Below the pieces are notes generated by a model. It was not told the DNA's origin and ran no database searches. It saw only the letters and a list, made by a program, of their open reading frames with translations. From contig NC_030683.2 in NCBI RefSeq assembly GCF_000004195.4, positions 51,473,358-51,537,357 on the forward strand: a stretch of DNA of 64,000 bases, given 5' to 3'. Positions 10,346 to 19,896 of this stretch are shown in pieces. This stretch comes from Xenopus tropicalis. Its lineage: Eukaryota > Chordata > Amphibia > Anura > Pipidae. The stretch's first letter is position 1, and every line of letters begins with the position of its first letter. A program made the translations under genes and the position numbers.

Positions 10346-10839
10346 TCCTCCAACCTCTTAACCATTCTCTCCCCTAGCACAGCAGACCCCCTTCCATTGA
10401 GGTGCAATCCGTCAGGGCTGTATAGATTGTACCCCAAGGAAAAGTCAGCCCAGTGCTCTAGGAACCCAAACCCTTCCTTCCTACACCAAGACTTTAGCCA
10501 CGCATTTAGCTCCCTAAGCTCCCGCTGTCTCCCTAAACTTGCACGCGGCACCGGCAAAATTTCCGAAAAAATGACATTGGAGGACCTTTGCCTAATCTTA
10601 GAGCCTAGATCCCTGAACTCACTCTTTAAAGTCCCCCACCTACCGTTCATTTTGTCGTTAGTACCGATATGTACCAAGACAGCCGGGTCATGCCCAGCCC
10701 CTCCCAATAATGTGTCAACCCGATCAACCACATGCCGAACCCTGGCACCAGGAAGACAGCAAACTGTCCGGTTGAAGCGATCCGCTTGACAGATTACCCT
10801 GTCCACTTTCCTAATGATCGAATCCCCTATAACCACCAT
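10333..10839 (-). CDS. CR1 ORF1, C-terminal esterase (SGNH hydrolase) part
   Basis: 168 codons starting at VVIGDSIIRKVDR and carrying the SGNH blocks: GDS with catalytic serine (residues 5-7), GTND (59-62) and DGLHLNGRG (near 145-153) with the D..H pair. This esterase domain is known in ORF1 of CR1-type elements, where the role is thought to be in RNA or membrane interaction and is not settled. Compared with complete family members the N-terminal zinc-finger portion is missing, because the insertion is truncated here; the methionine at the start is an internal residue preceded by in-frame PKQ codons. Its stop codon TAG lies within the beginning of the ORF2 frame. Confidence 0.85.
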   Translation of the reverse strand: MVVIGDSIIRKVDRVICQADRFNRTVCCLPGARVRHVVDRVDTLLGGAGHDPAVLVHIGTNDKMNGRWGTLKSEFRDLGSKIRQRSSNVIFSEILPVPRASLGRQRELRELNAWLKSWCRKEGFGFLEHWADFSLGYNLYSPDGLHLNGRGSAVLGERMVKRLEECLN

Positions 10840-10908
10840 CTGTTTAGGCCTAGCTCTAAACAGATGGTGGTTATAGGGGATTCGATCATTAGGAAAGTGG
10901 ACAGGGTA
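10795..10908. repeat. Perfect 52-bp fold-back at the CR1 5' junction
   Basis: Left arm 10795-10846 and right arm 10857-10908 are exact reverse complements around a 10-base centre (GGCCTAGCTC). The left arm is genuine CR1 ORF1 sequence (it includes the GDSIIRKVD codons); the right arm is an inverted extra copy located between CR1 and the 89-bp array. The last four bases of the right arm (GGTA, 10905-10908) also belong to the array unit, so the junction shows a 4-base overlap. The arrangement fits snap-back self-priming of the cDNA 3' end, followed by joining at a microhomology. Confidence 0.92.
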
Positions 10909-11068
10909 TCATAACCATGCCCCAGGCAAACCCTTTCAAAGAACTAAGATAGGGTGACAAGCACAGAAGACAGAAAAAACATCTTAGATAGATGGTATCA
11001 TAACCATGCCCTAGGCAAAACCTTTCAAAAAATGAAGATAGCGTGCCAAGCACAGAAGACAGAAAAAT

Positions 11069-11213
11069 TCAGGATTTACCTGTCCAAAAAGTTTGGCTTA
11101 AAATTAAGCCAGTAGGATTTGCACCCTAGTTTGTACGGTGGTGGAGGAGGACGCTAAAGGACAGCTGTGTGTGGTGTCAAGCGGCGTGCAGAGAAGGACA
11201 GCTGCGTGGGCAG
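11069..11213. other. hAT spacer after the transposase stop
   Basis: Non-coding on the transposase strand. Contains a short direct repeat (GGACAGCTG at 11160 and 11190). No gene seen. Confidence 0.5.
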
Positions 11214-14200
11214 TCAGAACAAGTCTTCCGGCGTGCAGTAACCCTCCGAGATCCATGCCTCATTCATTTTAATAAAGGTCAGGTAATCAACACTTTTGTG
11301 ACCTAGGCGAGTTCTCTTCTCAGTTACAATCCCTCCTGCTGCACTAAAGGTCCTTTCTGAGAGGACACTTGAGGCAGGGCAAGACAACAGATTTATGGCA
11401 AATTGTGACAGCTCTGGCCACAGATCAAGCCTGCGCACCCAGTAGTCAAGGGGTTCATCGCTCCTCAGAGTGTCAATATCTGCAGTTAATGCCAGGTAGT
11501 CCGCTACCTGCCGGTCGAGGCGTTCTCTGAGGGTGGATCCAGAAGGGTCCTGGCGCTGCCTTGGACTGAAAAAACTTTGCATGTCTGACGTTACAGAGTG
11601 GCCAAAGTGCATTGTCCTTGCAGGTGTGCTCGTGGGAGGATTACCGGCACCTCTGCCCCTGGAATGTGGAGTGACATCACCCTTAAAAGCATTGTACAAC
11701 ATGTTTTGCAGGCTGGTTTGGAAATGCAGCATCCTTTCGGACTTGTGGTACGTTGGTAACATTTCTGCAACTTTATGCTTGTAACGAGGGTCCTCTTGAT
11801 ACGGGGATCCTTCAACAGGCATGACAGCATTAAAGACCCCATTCTCACAAGGTTGGATGCAGAGGTAACCATCTCCCCTTCCTCGTTATCAAGGACTATG
11901 TCCTCATCCACCACCGTCTCCTCCCCCCAGCCACGTACAAGACCAGGGCTCCCCAAAAGGTGACCACAAGCCCCCTGGGAAGCCTGCTCCTGCTGGTCTT
12001 CCTCGTCCACAAAGCCACCTTCCTCCTCTGACTCCACTTCTGACACTTCTCCCTGCATTGCAGCAGGTGCCTGGGCTCGTTCTGGTGATTCCGCCCACAA
12101 ATCGTACTCTTCCAGCTCCTGGTCACGCTGGTCTACGGCCTCATCTGTCACTCGTCGCACAGCACGCTCCAGGAAGAACACAAAGGGTACTAGGTCGCTG
12201 ATGGTGCCTTCGGTGCGACTAACAATATTTGTCACCTCGTCAAAAGGGCGCATCAGCCTGCAGGCATCGCGCATAAGCACCCAGTAACGGGGGAAAAAAA
12301 TCCCCAGCTCTGCAGATCCAGTCCTACCACCCAGTTCAAACAGGTATTCATTGACGGCTCTTTGTTGTTGCAGCAGACGTTCAAACATGAGGAGCGTTGA
12401 ATTCCAGCGAGTCTGGCTGTCACAAATTAAACGCCTAACTGGCAAGTTATGCCGCCGCTGAATGTCAGCAAGGCGTGCCATGGCTGTGTAGGAACGTCTG
12501 AAATGGCCAGACACCTTCCTGGACTGCCTGAGAATGTCCTGCAATCCTGGGTACTTCGAGACAAAACGTTGGACTATTAAATTTAGAACATGTGCCATGC
12601 AGGGCACATGTGTTAAATTGCCCAGTCTAAGTGCTGCCAACAGATTGCTTCCGTTGTCACACACCACTTTTCCGATCCTCAGTTGGTGTGGGGTCAGCCA
12701 CCGAATGGCCTGTGAGTGCAGAGATGACAGGAGTGCAGATCCAGTATGGTTTTTGCTTTCCAGGCACGTCATGCCCAAGACAGCATGACAACGGCGTACC
12801 TGGCACGTCAAATAGCCTATGGGGAGCTGGGGGTGCACAGGTGTGGAGGAGGACACAGCAGCAGAGGAGGAAGAAGCCGAGGAAGAAGCCAAGTTAGAAG
12901 ACGACTTAGAAGACGACTTAGAAGACGACTTAGAAGACGAGTTAGAGAGCAAAGGAGGAGTAGAGGTGGTGGCAGACCCGCATGCAACCCGTGGCGGTGA
13001 CACCAACTCCACTGTTGTTGACCCATGCATTCCCTGCTTCCCAGCCATAACCAGATTCACCCAGTGGGCAGTGTAGGTGACATACCTGCCCTGACCATGC
13101 TTGGAGGACCATGTGTCAGTAGTCATTTGGACCTTTGCCCCAACACTAAATGACACAGATTCGGTGACTTGGCTCTGCACATGCTGGTACAGGTGTGGTA
13201 TTCCCTTCTGGTAAAAAAAATTGCGGCTGGGTACCTTCCACTGCGGTGTCCCAATTGCTACAAATTTGTGGAAGGCCTCAGAGTCCACCAGCTGGTATGG
13301 TAAAAGCTGGCGGGCTAAGAGCACAGACAAGCCAGCTGTCAGACACCGGGCAAGGGGGTGACTCGGAGGCACTGGCTTCTTACGCTCAAACATGGCCCTC
13401 ACAGAAACTTGGCTGGGGGCAGATGAGCAGGAACTGGTGGTCAAGGTGGAAGGCGGAGTGGAGGGTGGTTGAGACGGGTCAAGGACAGCAGAGGTAGAGC
13501 AGTAAGATGCTGGACCAGAAGGAGGGTGGCTTTGAGTTTGGCTGCTGCCTTTGAGGTGTTGCTCCCATAGTGCTTTGTGTTTGGCGTTCATGTGCCTTCG
13601 CATAGCAGTTGTACCTATGTGGGTGTTGGGCTTCCCAAGACTCAGTTTCTGACTGCACTCATTGCAAATTACAGCGCTTCTGTCAGAGGCACAAACATTA
13701 AAAAAATGCCACACTGCTGAGCCTTTTGATGTGGGCTTTCTAGCAGTAACAGTAGAAGCTGGTGGGTGCGTTGGCTGGCTGACCACAGGTGCCGATTCAC
13801 GTTGTTGCCCTACTGTTCCCTGCGAGCTGTCCCTGCTTTTTCTAAGTCTTATTCTCCTCCTGCCTCTCTAACTCTCCGTCTCTCCATCTGAACTATCCTC
13901 CTCTTGCTCTCTTCTTGTGGGCACCCACAAAACATCAAGCTCCTCATCATCATTCTCCTCAGATGCATCAATTTCTTCTGACAGCTCACAGAAGACAGCA
14001 GCAGCGGGGACCTCATCACACCTTATGTCCATCTCTGTTGTGTTGCCTGCCTGAGTTATGATATCTGGTGTAACGTCCTCATCTCCTTCATCTTCTTCTG
14101 GCAATAATGGTTGCGCATCACTCAGTTCAACAAACTCATGAGTAAATAACTCCTCTGACTCCAGTGAAGAAGGGGCGGCGGTGGTGGAGGAAGTGGTAGG

Positions 14201-14416
14201 TGGGGTGTCCTTAGCAGAGGAGGATGAGGATGTTGTGGCAAAGTTGGAAACGGTAGAGGATGGGGTGTGCTGTGTAAGCCAGTCAGCTACCTCTTCCGCA
14301 TTTTGGGAGTTCAGGGTAAGTGCCTTCGGAACACTGGGCAATTTCCTAGGGCCACAGGATATCATAGCAGCACGGCCCCTAGTGCCTCTGCGTGGCGGCC
14401 TGCCTTTGTCTGGCAT
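11214..14416 (-). pseudogene. hAT transposase with BED finger, one stop and one frameshift
   Basis: The frame begins at ATG 14416-14414 and runs to a TAG at 13870-13868. The same frame, without indel, continues from 13867 to 11591, so one nonsense codon splits it. Near 11785 a one-base shift moves the reading to the frame ending at 11214. The N-terminal part (about 180 residues) is acidic. Next comes a BED zinc finger: WHFFNV, CNEC, then MRRHMNAKH. The hAT catalytic region follows: TTDTWSS (first Asp), GMTC, VVCDNGSN (second Asp), CMAHVLNLIVQ, TRWNSTLLM. A serine/lysine low-complexity insert coded by 12-bp repeats lies between the first Asp and GYLTCQV. The C-terminal frame has CPASSVLSERTFSAAG with the catalytic Glu, and the hAT dimerisation region ending in FIKMNEAW. 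An intron at the TAG site is possible but not needed. Motifs are complete, so inactivation looks recent. Confidence 0.93.
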
Positions 14417-14450
14417 TTTTTTTATTTTTACAAAACAACAACAACTTTTG

Positions 14451-15122
14451 TGATGTTTCTGGACACGGAATTATTATTGTTATTTAGACAAATTGTGAAA
14501 AAGCTCACACAGCTAGGTGGCACTTGGTTGAAGACACCGGGCAACAAGGCCTGCAAGGGCAACGTATACAGTAGTGGATACGGAATATATTATTGCTGGT
14601 GGCAAAACGTCACTCAGGTGATGTTTCTGGACACGGAATTATTATTGTTATTTAGACAAATTGTGAAAAAGCTCACACAGCTAGGTGGCACTTGGTTGAA
14701 GACACCGGGCAACAAGGCCTGCAAGGGCAACGTATACAGTAGTGGATACGGAATATATTATTGCTGGTGGCAAAACGTCACTCAGGTGATGTTTCTGGAC
14801 ACGGAATTATTATTGTTATTTAGACAAATTGTGAAAAAGCTCACACAGCTAGGTGGCACTTGGTTGAAGACACCGGGCAACAAGGCCTGCAAGGGCAACG
14901 TATACAGTAGTGGATACGGAATATATTATTGCTGGTGGCAAAACGTCACTCAGGTGATGTTTCTGGACACGGAATTATTATTGTTATTTAGACAAATTGT
15001 TAAAAAGCTCACACAGCTAGGTGGAACTTGGTTGAAGACACCGGGCAACAAGGCCTGCAAGGGCAACGTATACAGTAGTGGATACGGAATATATTATTGC
15101 TGGTGGCAAAACGTCACTCAGG
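14451..15122. repeat. 168-bp tandem array, four nearly identical copies
   Basis: Units start at 14451, 14619, 14787 and 14955, each beginning TGATGTTTCTGGACACGG. I see only two base differences in the last copy. As 168 is a multiple of three and the unit has no stop in one plus-strand frame, it creates a long spurious ORF of 56-residue repeats. The array begins 35 bases upstream of the transposase ATG, hence in its promoter or 5' leader. Homogeneity indicates recent amplification. Confidence 0.95.
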
Positions 15123-15268
15123 TGATTTTATTGCAATGCAATGTCACTTCTATGTGTAACGTGTTTGGTGCACTACTATGAGCAGCACGCCTGTCTCCAA
15201 CACACACAGACGGAGCTGCAGCAGTCAGCAGATGAGATCAGCAGGACAGCTGCCCACAGCAGCTACAT
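15123..15268. other. hAT spacer between the two right-side arrays
   Basis: Non-coding, with CAGCAG-type short repeats (15215-15265). It is upstream of the transposase on its own strand and could hold promoter sequence, but no TATA-like element stands out. Confidence 0.4.
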
Positions 15269-15700
15269 ACAGAGCAGTAGAAAGTAGATTACTATCCAGA
15301 AATCCTACTTAAACTCTGCCTCAAATCAATGCACAGCTCCTCTCCCCACACAAATACAGAGCAGTAGAAAGTAGATTACTATCCAGAAATCCTACTTAAA
15401 CTCTGCCTCAAATCAATGCACAGCTCCTCTCCCCACACAAATACAGAGCAGTAGAAAGTAGATTACTATCCAAAAATCCTACTTAAACTCTGCCTTAAAT
15501 CAATGCACAGCTCCTATCCCCACACAAATACAGAGCAGTAGAAAGTAGATTACTATCCAGAAATCCTACTTAAACTCTCCCTCAAATCAATGCACAGCTC
15601 CTATCCCCACACAAATACAGAGCAGTAGAAAGTAGATTACTATCCAGAAATCCTACTTAAACTCTCCCTCAAATCAATGCACAGCTCCTATCCCACACTA
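15269..15700. repeat. 87-bp tandem array, five copies
   Basis: Units start at 15269, 15356, 15443, 15530 and 15617, each with ACAGAGCAGTAGAAAGTAGA, CCTACTTAAACTC and AATCAATGCACAGCTCCT. Copies differ at a handful of sites (CTGCC or CTCCC; CTCTCC or CTATCC), and these variants are shared by neighbouring copies, suggesting stepwise duplication. It belongs to the hAT right arm. Confidence 0.95.
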
Positions 15701-15898
15701 TCTCTTCAAACACACACAGGCAGAATGTAAAATGGCTGCTGGGCTTCGGTTTATATATTGAAGGGAGTGGTCCAAGGGGGGGGGTGGTCCAGGAGGGAGA
15801 GCTGCCTGATTGGCTGCCATGTATCTGCTGGTCTGGGGTGAGAGGTCAAAATTTTGGCGCCAGCTAAGGCGAACCCAAATTGCGAACATACGCCGAAA

Positions 15899-15960
15899 GT
15901 TCGCGAACACCCGATGTTCGCGCGAATTAGTTCGCCGGCGAACAGTTCGCCACATCCCTA
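15899..15960. promoter_or_regulatory. hAT right terminus with palindromic box
   Basis: Contains GTTCGCGAAC (15899-15908), a related TGTTCGCGCGAA (15915-15926) and GTTCGCCGGCGAAC (15930-15943), then the terminal inverted repeat ending in CATCCCTA at 15960. The left end has the same type of GCGAAC modules but in different spacing, so the inverted repeat is interrupted beyond the first 16 bases. Confidence 0.6.
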
Positions 15961-15968
15961 TACAGGAA

Positions 15969-17933
15969 AGGGATTAGAAAAGGCTGATACTTGTGCATAA
16001 AAAGTGATTTTAAGTTTATAACTTTTTTCCTTCTTTTTTATTTCTTTATTATAGTTTACAGATTTTTGCCTATTGTGGCATATTTGTTTCAGAATAATTG
16101 TTGTAATAGTTATTAAGATGAAGATATGCTGCTTAATAAAACAAGCATATCTGCAGCATTTACTTTCTCCATTATTCTGTATGAAATAAAATTGTTTTAG
16201 CACAATTTCAATGAGATGCTGGAATATGACTAAAGTTTTTGAAAGTGTACTGCTGTTTCTCTATATTACCAGTCTTTTATGGTCATGCCTTTGCAGCCAT
16301 TTCAGCTACAGAACAATAAGTCTGCACAGCCCGGCCGGAGAAAGAGAGTGCATTTATTGAAATCACTCTGTAACTCATTTTAATTCTTTGTTATTGCTGT
16401 GCATTCCCAATAATGGGGATTTGTAGTAAAGTATTCAGAGCTAAATTATCTTGCAAAATTCAGTTGAAATTGTTGGTTTAAGAAATAACATCTTGAAATT
16501 GCATTAAAAATTCATGAATATAATATTTATTCAAATGTGTGGTTTTCATTAGTTTCATTTATTGCCATATTAAGGAAAAAGACAGTGCCAGTTTCATCTT
16601 CACATCTTCATTTTCTATTCAAGATCAATACCTTAGAAGTATGTAGACCCAAGCACTGTAAATATTATTAAATGATAGGCAGCTGGCAGTAAGATTTGAA
16701 TTAGGTAGTCCCTAGCTATTTCCAGATTTAAAATCACTACTACTGATTACCATGTGAGTGTGCCTCCTAGGCCTCCTAGGTCTATTTAAAGATTAACTTG
16801 GTCTGTTCAAGTCATTTATTTTCTACAACTGCTATATATTAGCATCTGTGAGTGAAATTTATTAACAAGGCTTCCTTCCCTACTGGTTTAGTTACTGTCA
16901 CAAAAAGCCAGCCCGGGAGTATATTAATGGTTGTGTTTCTGTTTATTAGTTTATTTATTACTTTTGACTTAAGGCTTATGTCACTGTCTTACAGTGTTCC
17001 TTCTTCAAGTATAAATTCTGTAACACAATAGAACATAGCACAGTAATAAACCATGAAATGGTTTTGTAGTTTTTACTTGTTTGAGACTGTCTGTAAATGG
17101 GGATAAGCATAAAAGGTAGATTGTATTGGCATCTAATGTTATGGTTACAAAAGATTACTGGAAAAAGATTTGTACGGTAGGCTTATAACAGTTTTATAAG
17201 CTGCTGTTTTAGGAGGAACTGCTTAGGAGCACATGCTTACATATATATGCAGTATATATATTTAAAACAATCTTAATAATATTTTTTAATATAATTAACC
17301 ATTGTATCTCTATACAATAATCCAAAATAAAAGAATGAAATGCCACAATAACAAGATCATGTAGATGGAGGGTAGGGATCTTGACTGGAAGAGGGAAAAT
17401 AATTTTTGTCATACCTGTATAGTATGAACATCATGAACATTGTTTTTCACAAAAATCCTGGAAAGCATAAAGGCACCTATTTTAATACCACAAATTACTA
17501 CATATGGGCATGATGGGATCTATTTGTTTTTTCCATACCTGTACACTGTCAGGCAGATTGTGTACTTATGGACATGAGATCTTAAAGAATCTCAATTGTG
17601 GGGGGAATTTCAATGGTCTCTCTTGCACTGGTAAATGTCAGTGTTCATGATTCCACAATCAGAACATTGAACAACAATAATGTACATGGCAGTTTTGCAA
17701 GGAGAAAGCCATTATTATGCAAAAAGAACGTTTCTGCTCAGTTTGCTACAGACCACTTGAATAAGTCAGAAGAATCCTCGAAGAATGTTCTGTGGACAGA
17801 TGAGACCATAATTTGTCTACTCAAGATAAAGTGGCTTATGCCACACCAGTAGCTGAAAGCAATAATTTACATACTTTTGCCACACACATATATGGAACTT
17901 TGGATGAGTTTCCTAAATAAATAAATGACTTAG
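15969..17933. other. AT-rich region without recognised gene
   Basis: No convincing ORF. Contains an AT-rich stretch (17230-17300) with TATATA runs and a short tandem CCTCCTAGG pair near 16770. The piece CCATACCTGTAC at 17533 resembles the end of the interspersed repeat described at 22508-22700. I see no further structure. Confidence 0.45.
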
Positions 17934-18079
17934 GGGGGCATTTACTAATGCTCAATTTTTTCAGTTCAAGATTTTGATGCTAAAACTCCATTTTGTCGCA
18001 CAAAAAACACAATTGTTTAATAATGTGACAATACTGTTGAGATCATCTAGAAGTCTAGAAAAGGTTAGTAAATGCCCCC
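17934..18079. mobile_element. Short palindromic MITE, CATTTACTAA family
   Basis: Ends GGGGGCATTTACTAA and TTAGTAAATGCCCCC are inverted repeats of 15 bases about 146 bp apart. The ATTTACTAA keyword is shared with 5083-5619, 19598-19893 and 47809-48358. No clean target duplication remains. No coding capacity. Confidence 0.7.
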
Positions 18080-19079
18080 TTTAATATGCTTTTGACTGTT
18101 TCATAGGTAAAAACAGATCAAGGATGGTCCATTTCTTTTTCTGACGCAAACTAACAAATCCACTTCCATTGAAAGTTAGAGACAGTATTAGCAAATACTG
18201 TATATAATAATACTACCATGTACATGTGATGCCCTAAACCAAATATTATGTTCCAAGCAACCCAAATTCATTGGGTGAGAAATGTGCTCAGTGGTTATTA
18301 AAAACCTGGAACCCCCATAGGATGTCTGGAGAAATGTGTACGTTTTTGTTTCTGAATAACTTCACCCATAGGTCCAAGGCAACCATAATGGTTAAGTAAC
18401 TCAAGGAAATTTTGTTCCTTCAAACTCCTCTAGATACATGTTTTTGGAGGATCTGGATGTAGGTCCTGTTTCTTCCTTGTATTGTAGCAGAGCATCAGCA
18501 GATACATTCCCTCTGTATTGCTGCCTTGGCTTCCCTGGCCTTATTTAAAGTAAGTCCACCTGTACTACTTTATCAGGGTTGCTAGCTGACTGGTCCTCAT
18601 CCATCATTAGGTGAAAATTGCTCTGACGGATGCCCTTGTGGCTATATATCTGGGCCCTCCCACTGCTGCTCCCATCACCAACCTTCAAATTGGAGTTTCT
18701 AGCTGCCCTTTTCCCACCTAGGCATCTGGGGGATGTACTTGTCCAATGCTTCGCATACTACCACTGGCCAAGGTGGGAGTCTCCAAGCCCTGCTATCTCC
18801 TTCTGGCCCTGGTCCCAGCCTTAGATGTTAGCCCTATCTATTGCCCACAAGTTGCCTATGGTAATGCAGATATAGTACTCCCAATCTTCCTGCAAGAACA
18901 CAGACTTATGGGTTTTGCAATATTAGAGTCTGATTCATTTGGATGAAAATAACAATGTAATTACATGCATAACGGTTCTTGATAAGGATTGTCTTTACTT
19001 CATGTGCCCCCTCAGAGCTAATTACATGAGATGGTGATGAAGATGGTGACCTTTTCTGCATCCAGTAACCCTCTGCAGC
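18080..19079. other. Mixed unique sequence and duplicated block
   Basis: Holds the 200-bp duplicated block (18201-18402) described separately. The part 18540-18950 is somewhat richer in GC and open for 64 codons in the plus direction, but without any recognisable motif. No gene supported. Confidence 0.4.
18201..18402 (+). repeat. Direct repeat copy A (pair with 22036-22236)
   Basis: About 200 bases from TATATAATAATACTACC to GGTTAAGTAACTC match the second copy with about three substitutions (for example GTGAT against GCGAT, and GTGGTT against GTGCTT). Outside these limits the flanks are unrelated. No terminal inverted repeat or coding capacity is seen. It could be two insertions of one young repeat family or a local duplication 3.8 kb apart. 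Confidence 0.85.
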
Positions 19080-19597
19080 CTCTACAGCACTGCATACTCA
19101 AGGTTAGGCCTTACAAGGACCTATAAAGAAGCAACATTTTGAACATGATTATTAAGGAAATTGCTTTTTTTTTTTTTTTTGACAAAAAATACTTTTTACC
19201 TGTAGACACTGACTAGAGATGCAACAATAACCCACAAATAATTCTCAATTAGGGAGGATCACAATGCATTTCTATTTACCATATTAGTGATATTCCTATA
19301 ATTTTTTTTCCAAAGTGCATAACCTTGCATTTATGAAAATTTCAAAAATGTAAAATCTCTCTGGAAAGTGGAAAGATTCTACATGGAAATTACAGTTTTG
19401 CACAATTTGGTATCATTAGCAAAAGGTCATTTTTTAATAAAAGAAAAAGCAAAAGACCAAGACCCCTGAAGTATTTCATTAACAATCCTGATCCAACAAG
19501 AAGTTATTTAATTCATTAACACTTTTTAAATGTATCTTTCAGCTAATTTTCTATCCAAGTGTAAATATTATGTTCAAGGCCAATATCCATACATTAA

Positions 19598-19893
19598 GGG
19601 GCAGATTTACTAAGACAATTTTTCGCTGAATTTTTCGTTGCTTGCGTGACTTTTTCGAAGCCCGCGCAACTTTTTCATGAGCTTGCACAAAGAAATCAGA
19701 AAGGCTTTCCCGCTGTTTACAATCATTCGATACGAAGATTTTGTGACTTTCGGATCGCAAATACAATATTATCGTGACTAATACAATTTTTTTGTAAGCA
19801 TTTTCATGATATTTGCGATCTTCAGAAATTTTCGTATCCAATCTGAATTTATCCCATTCGGGATTCGAACTTGTGATTTCTTGAATCTGCCCC
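19598..19893. mobile_element. Palindromic MITE with TAA duplication
   Basis: Ends GGGGCAGATTTACTAAGAC and its inverted partner (reverse complement GGGGCAGATTCAAG), with TAA on both sides (19595-19597 and 19894-19896). Same family type as 5083-5619. It is inserted in the old CR1 relic, thus younger than that relic. Confidence 0.78.
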
Positions 19894-19896
19894 TAA

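Larger units (their letters stand above)
7178..10904 (-). mobile_element. CR1 non-LTR retrotransposon, young, 5'-truncated in ORF1
   Basis: Reading on the minus strand: a truncated ORF1 (esterase domain), an intact ORF2 (endonuclease plus RT), a short 3' untranslated part, and a 3' end made of three copies of an 8-bp repeat (TAGTTACA on the plus strand, 7177-7200). The 8-bp terminal repeat and lack of a target duplication are typical of CR1. It sits in phase in the 89-bp array: GCTAGAT precedes it and GGTATCATAACC follows, with no bases of the unit lost or duplicated. The 5' junction carries a fold-back of 52 bp (10795-10908). ORF2 without any stop suggests a recent insertion. Confidence 0.95.
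6862..11068. repeat. 89-bp tandem array split by a CR1 insertion
   Basis: Units share GATGGTATCATAACC, CAGGCAAACCCTTTCA and AAGCACAGAAGACAGAAAAA. The anchor GATGG occurs at 6908, 6997, 7086, then would be at 7175 where the CR1 begins, and resumes (GGTATCATAACC at 10905) with the next anchor at 10991. Spacing is exactly 89 bp throughout, including across the insertion once the CR1 (7178-10904) is removed. Five to six units in total, the first and last partial and more diverged. The array is part of the hAT body. Confidence 0.9.
6124..15960 (-). mobile_element. Large hAT DNA transposon, 9.84 kb, with nested CR1
   Basis: The element begins TAGGGATGTAGCGAAC and its right end read on the other strand begins TAGGGATGTGGCGAAC. 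A perfect 8-bp target duplication TACAGGAA flanks it (6116-6123 and 15961-15968). It encodes a BED-finger hAT transposase on the minus strand (11214-14416). Internal structure from left to right: left terminus with two GTTCGCGAAC boxes, about 680 bp non-coding, an 89-bp tandem array split by a CR1 insertion, transposase, a 168-bp tandem array directly upstream of the transposase start, an 87-bp tandem array, and the right terminus. Without the CR1 the element is about 6.1 kb, large for hAT because of the arrays. The transposase is broken, so this copy would need a transposase supplied in trans. Confidence 0.95.

Noticed and set aside
12819..13076. Plus-strand ORFs rich in E and D around 12746-13076
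   Set aside because: Antisense of the serine/lysine-rich part of the hAT transposase; acidic repeats come from the 12-bp microsatellite.
14267..15181. 304-codon plus-strand ORF with four 56-residue repeats
   Set aside because: It is the translation of the 168-bp tandem array, which happens to be in phase (168 = 3 x 56). The repeats lie in the non-coding upstream part of the hAT transposase and show no protein motif.
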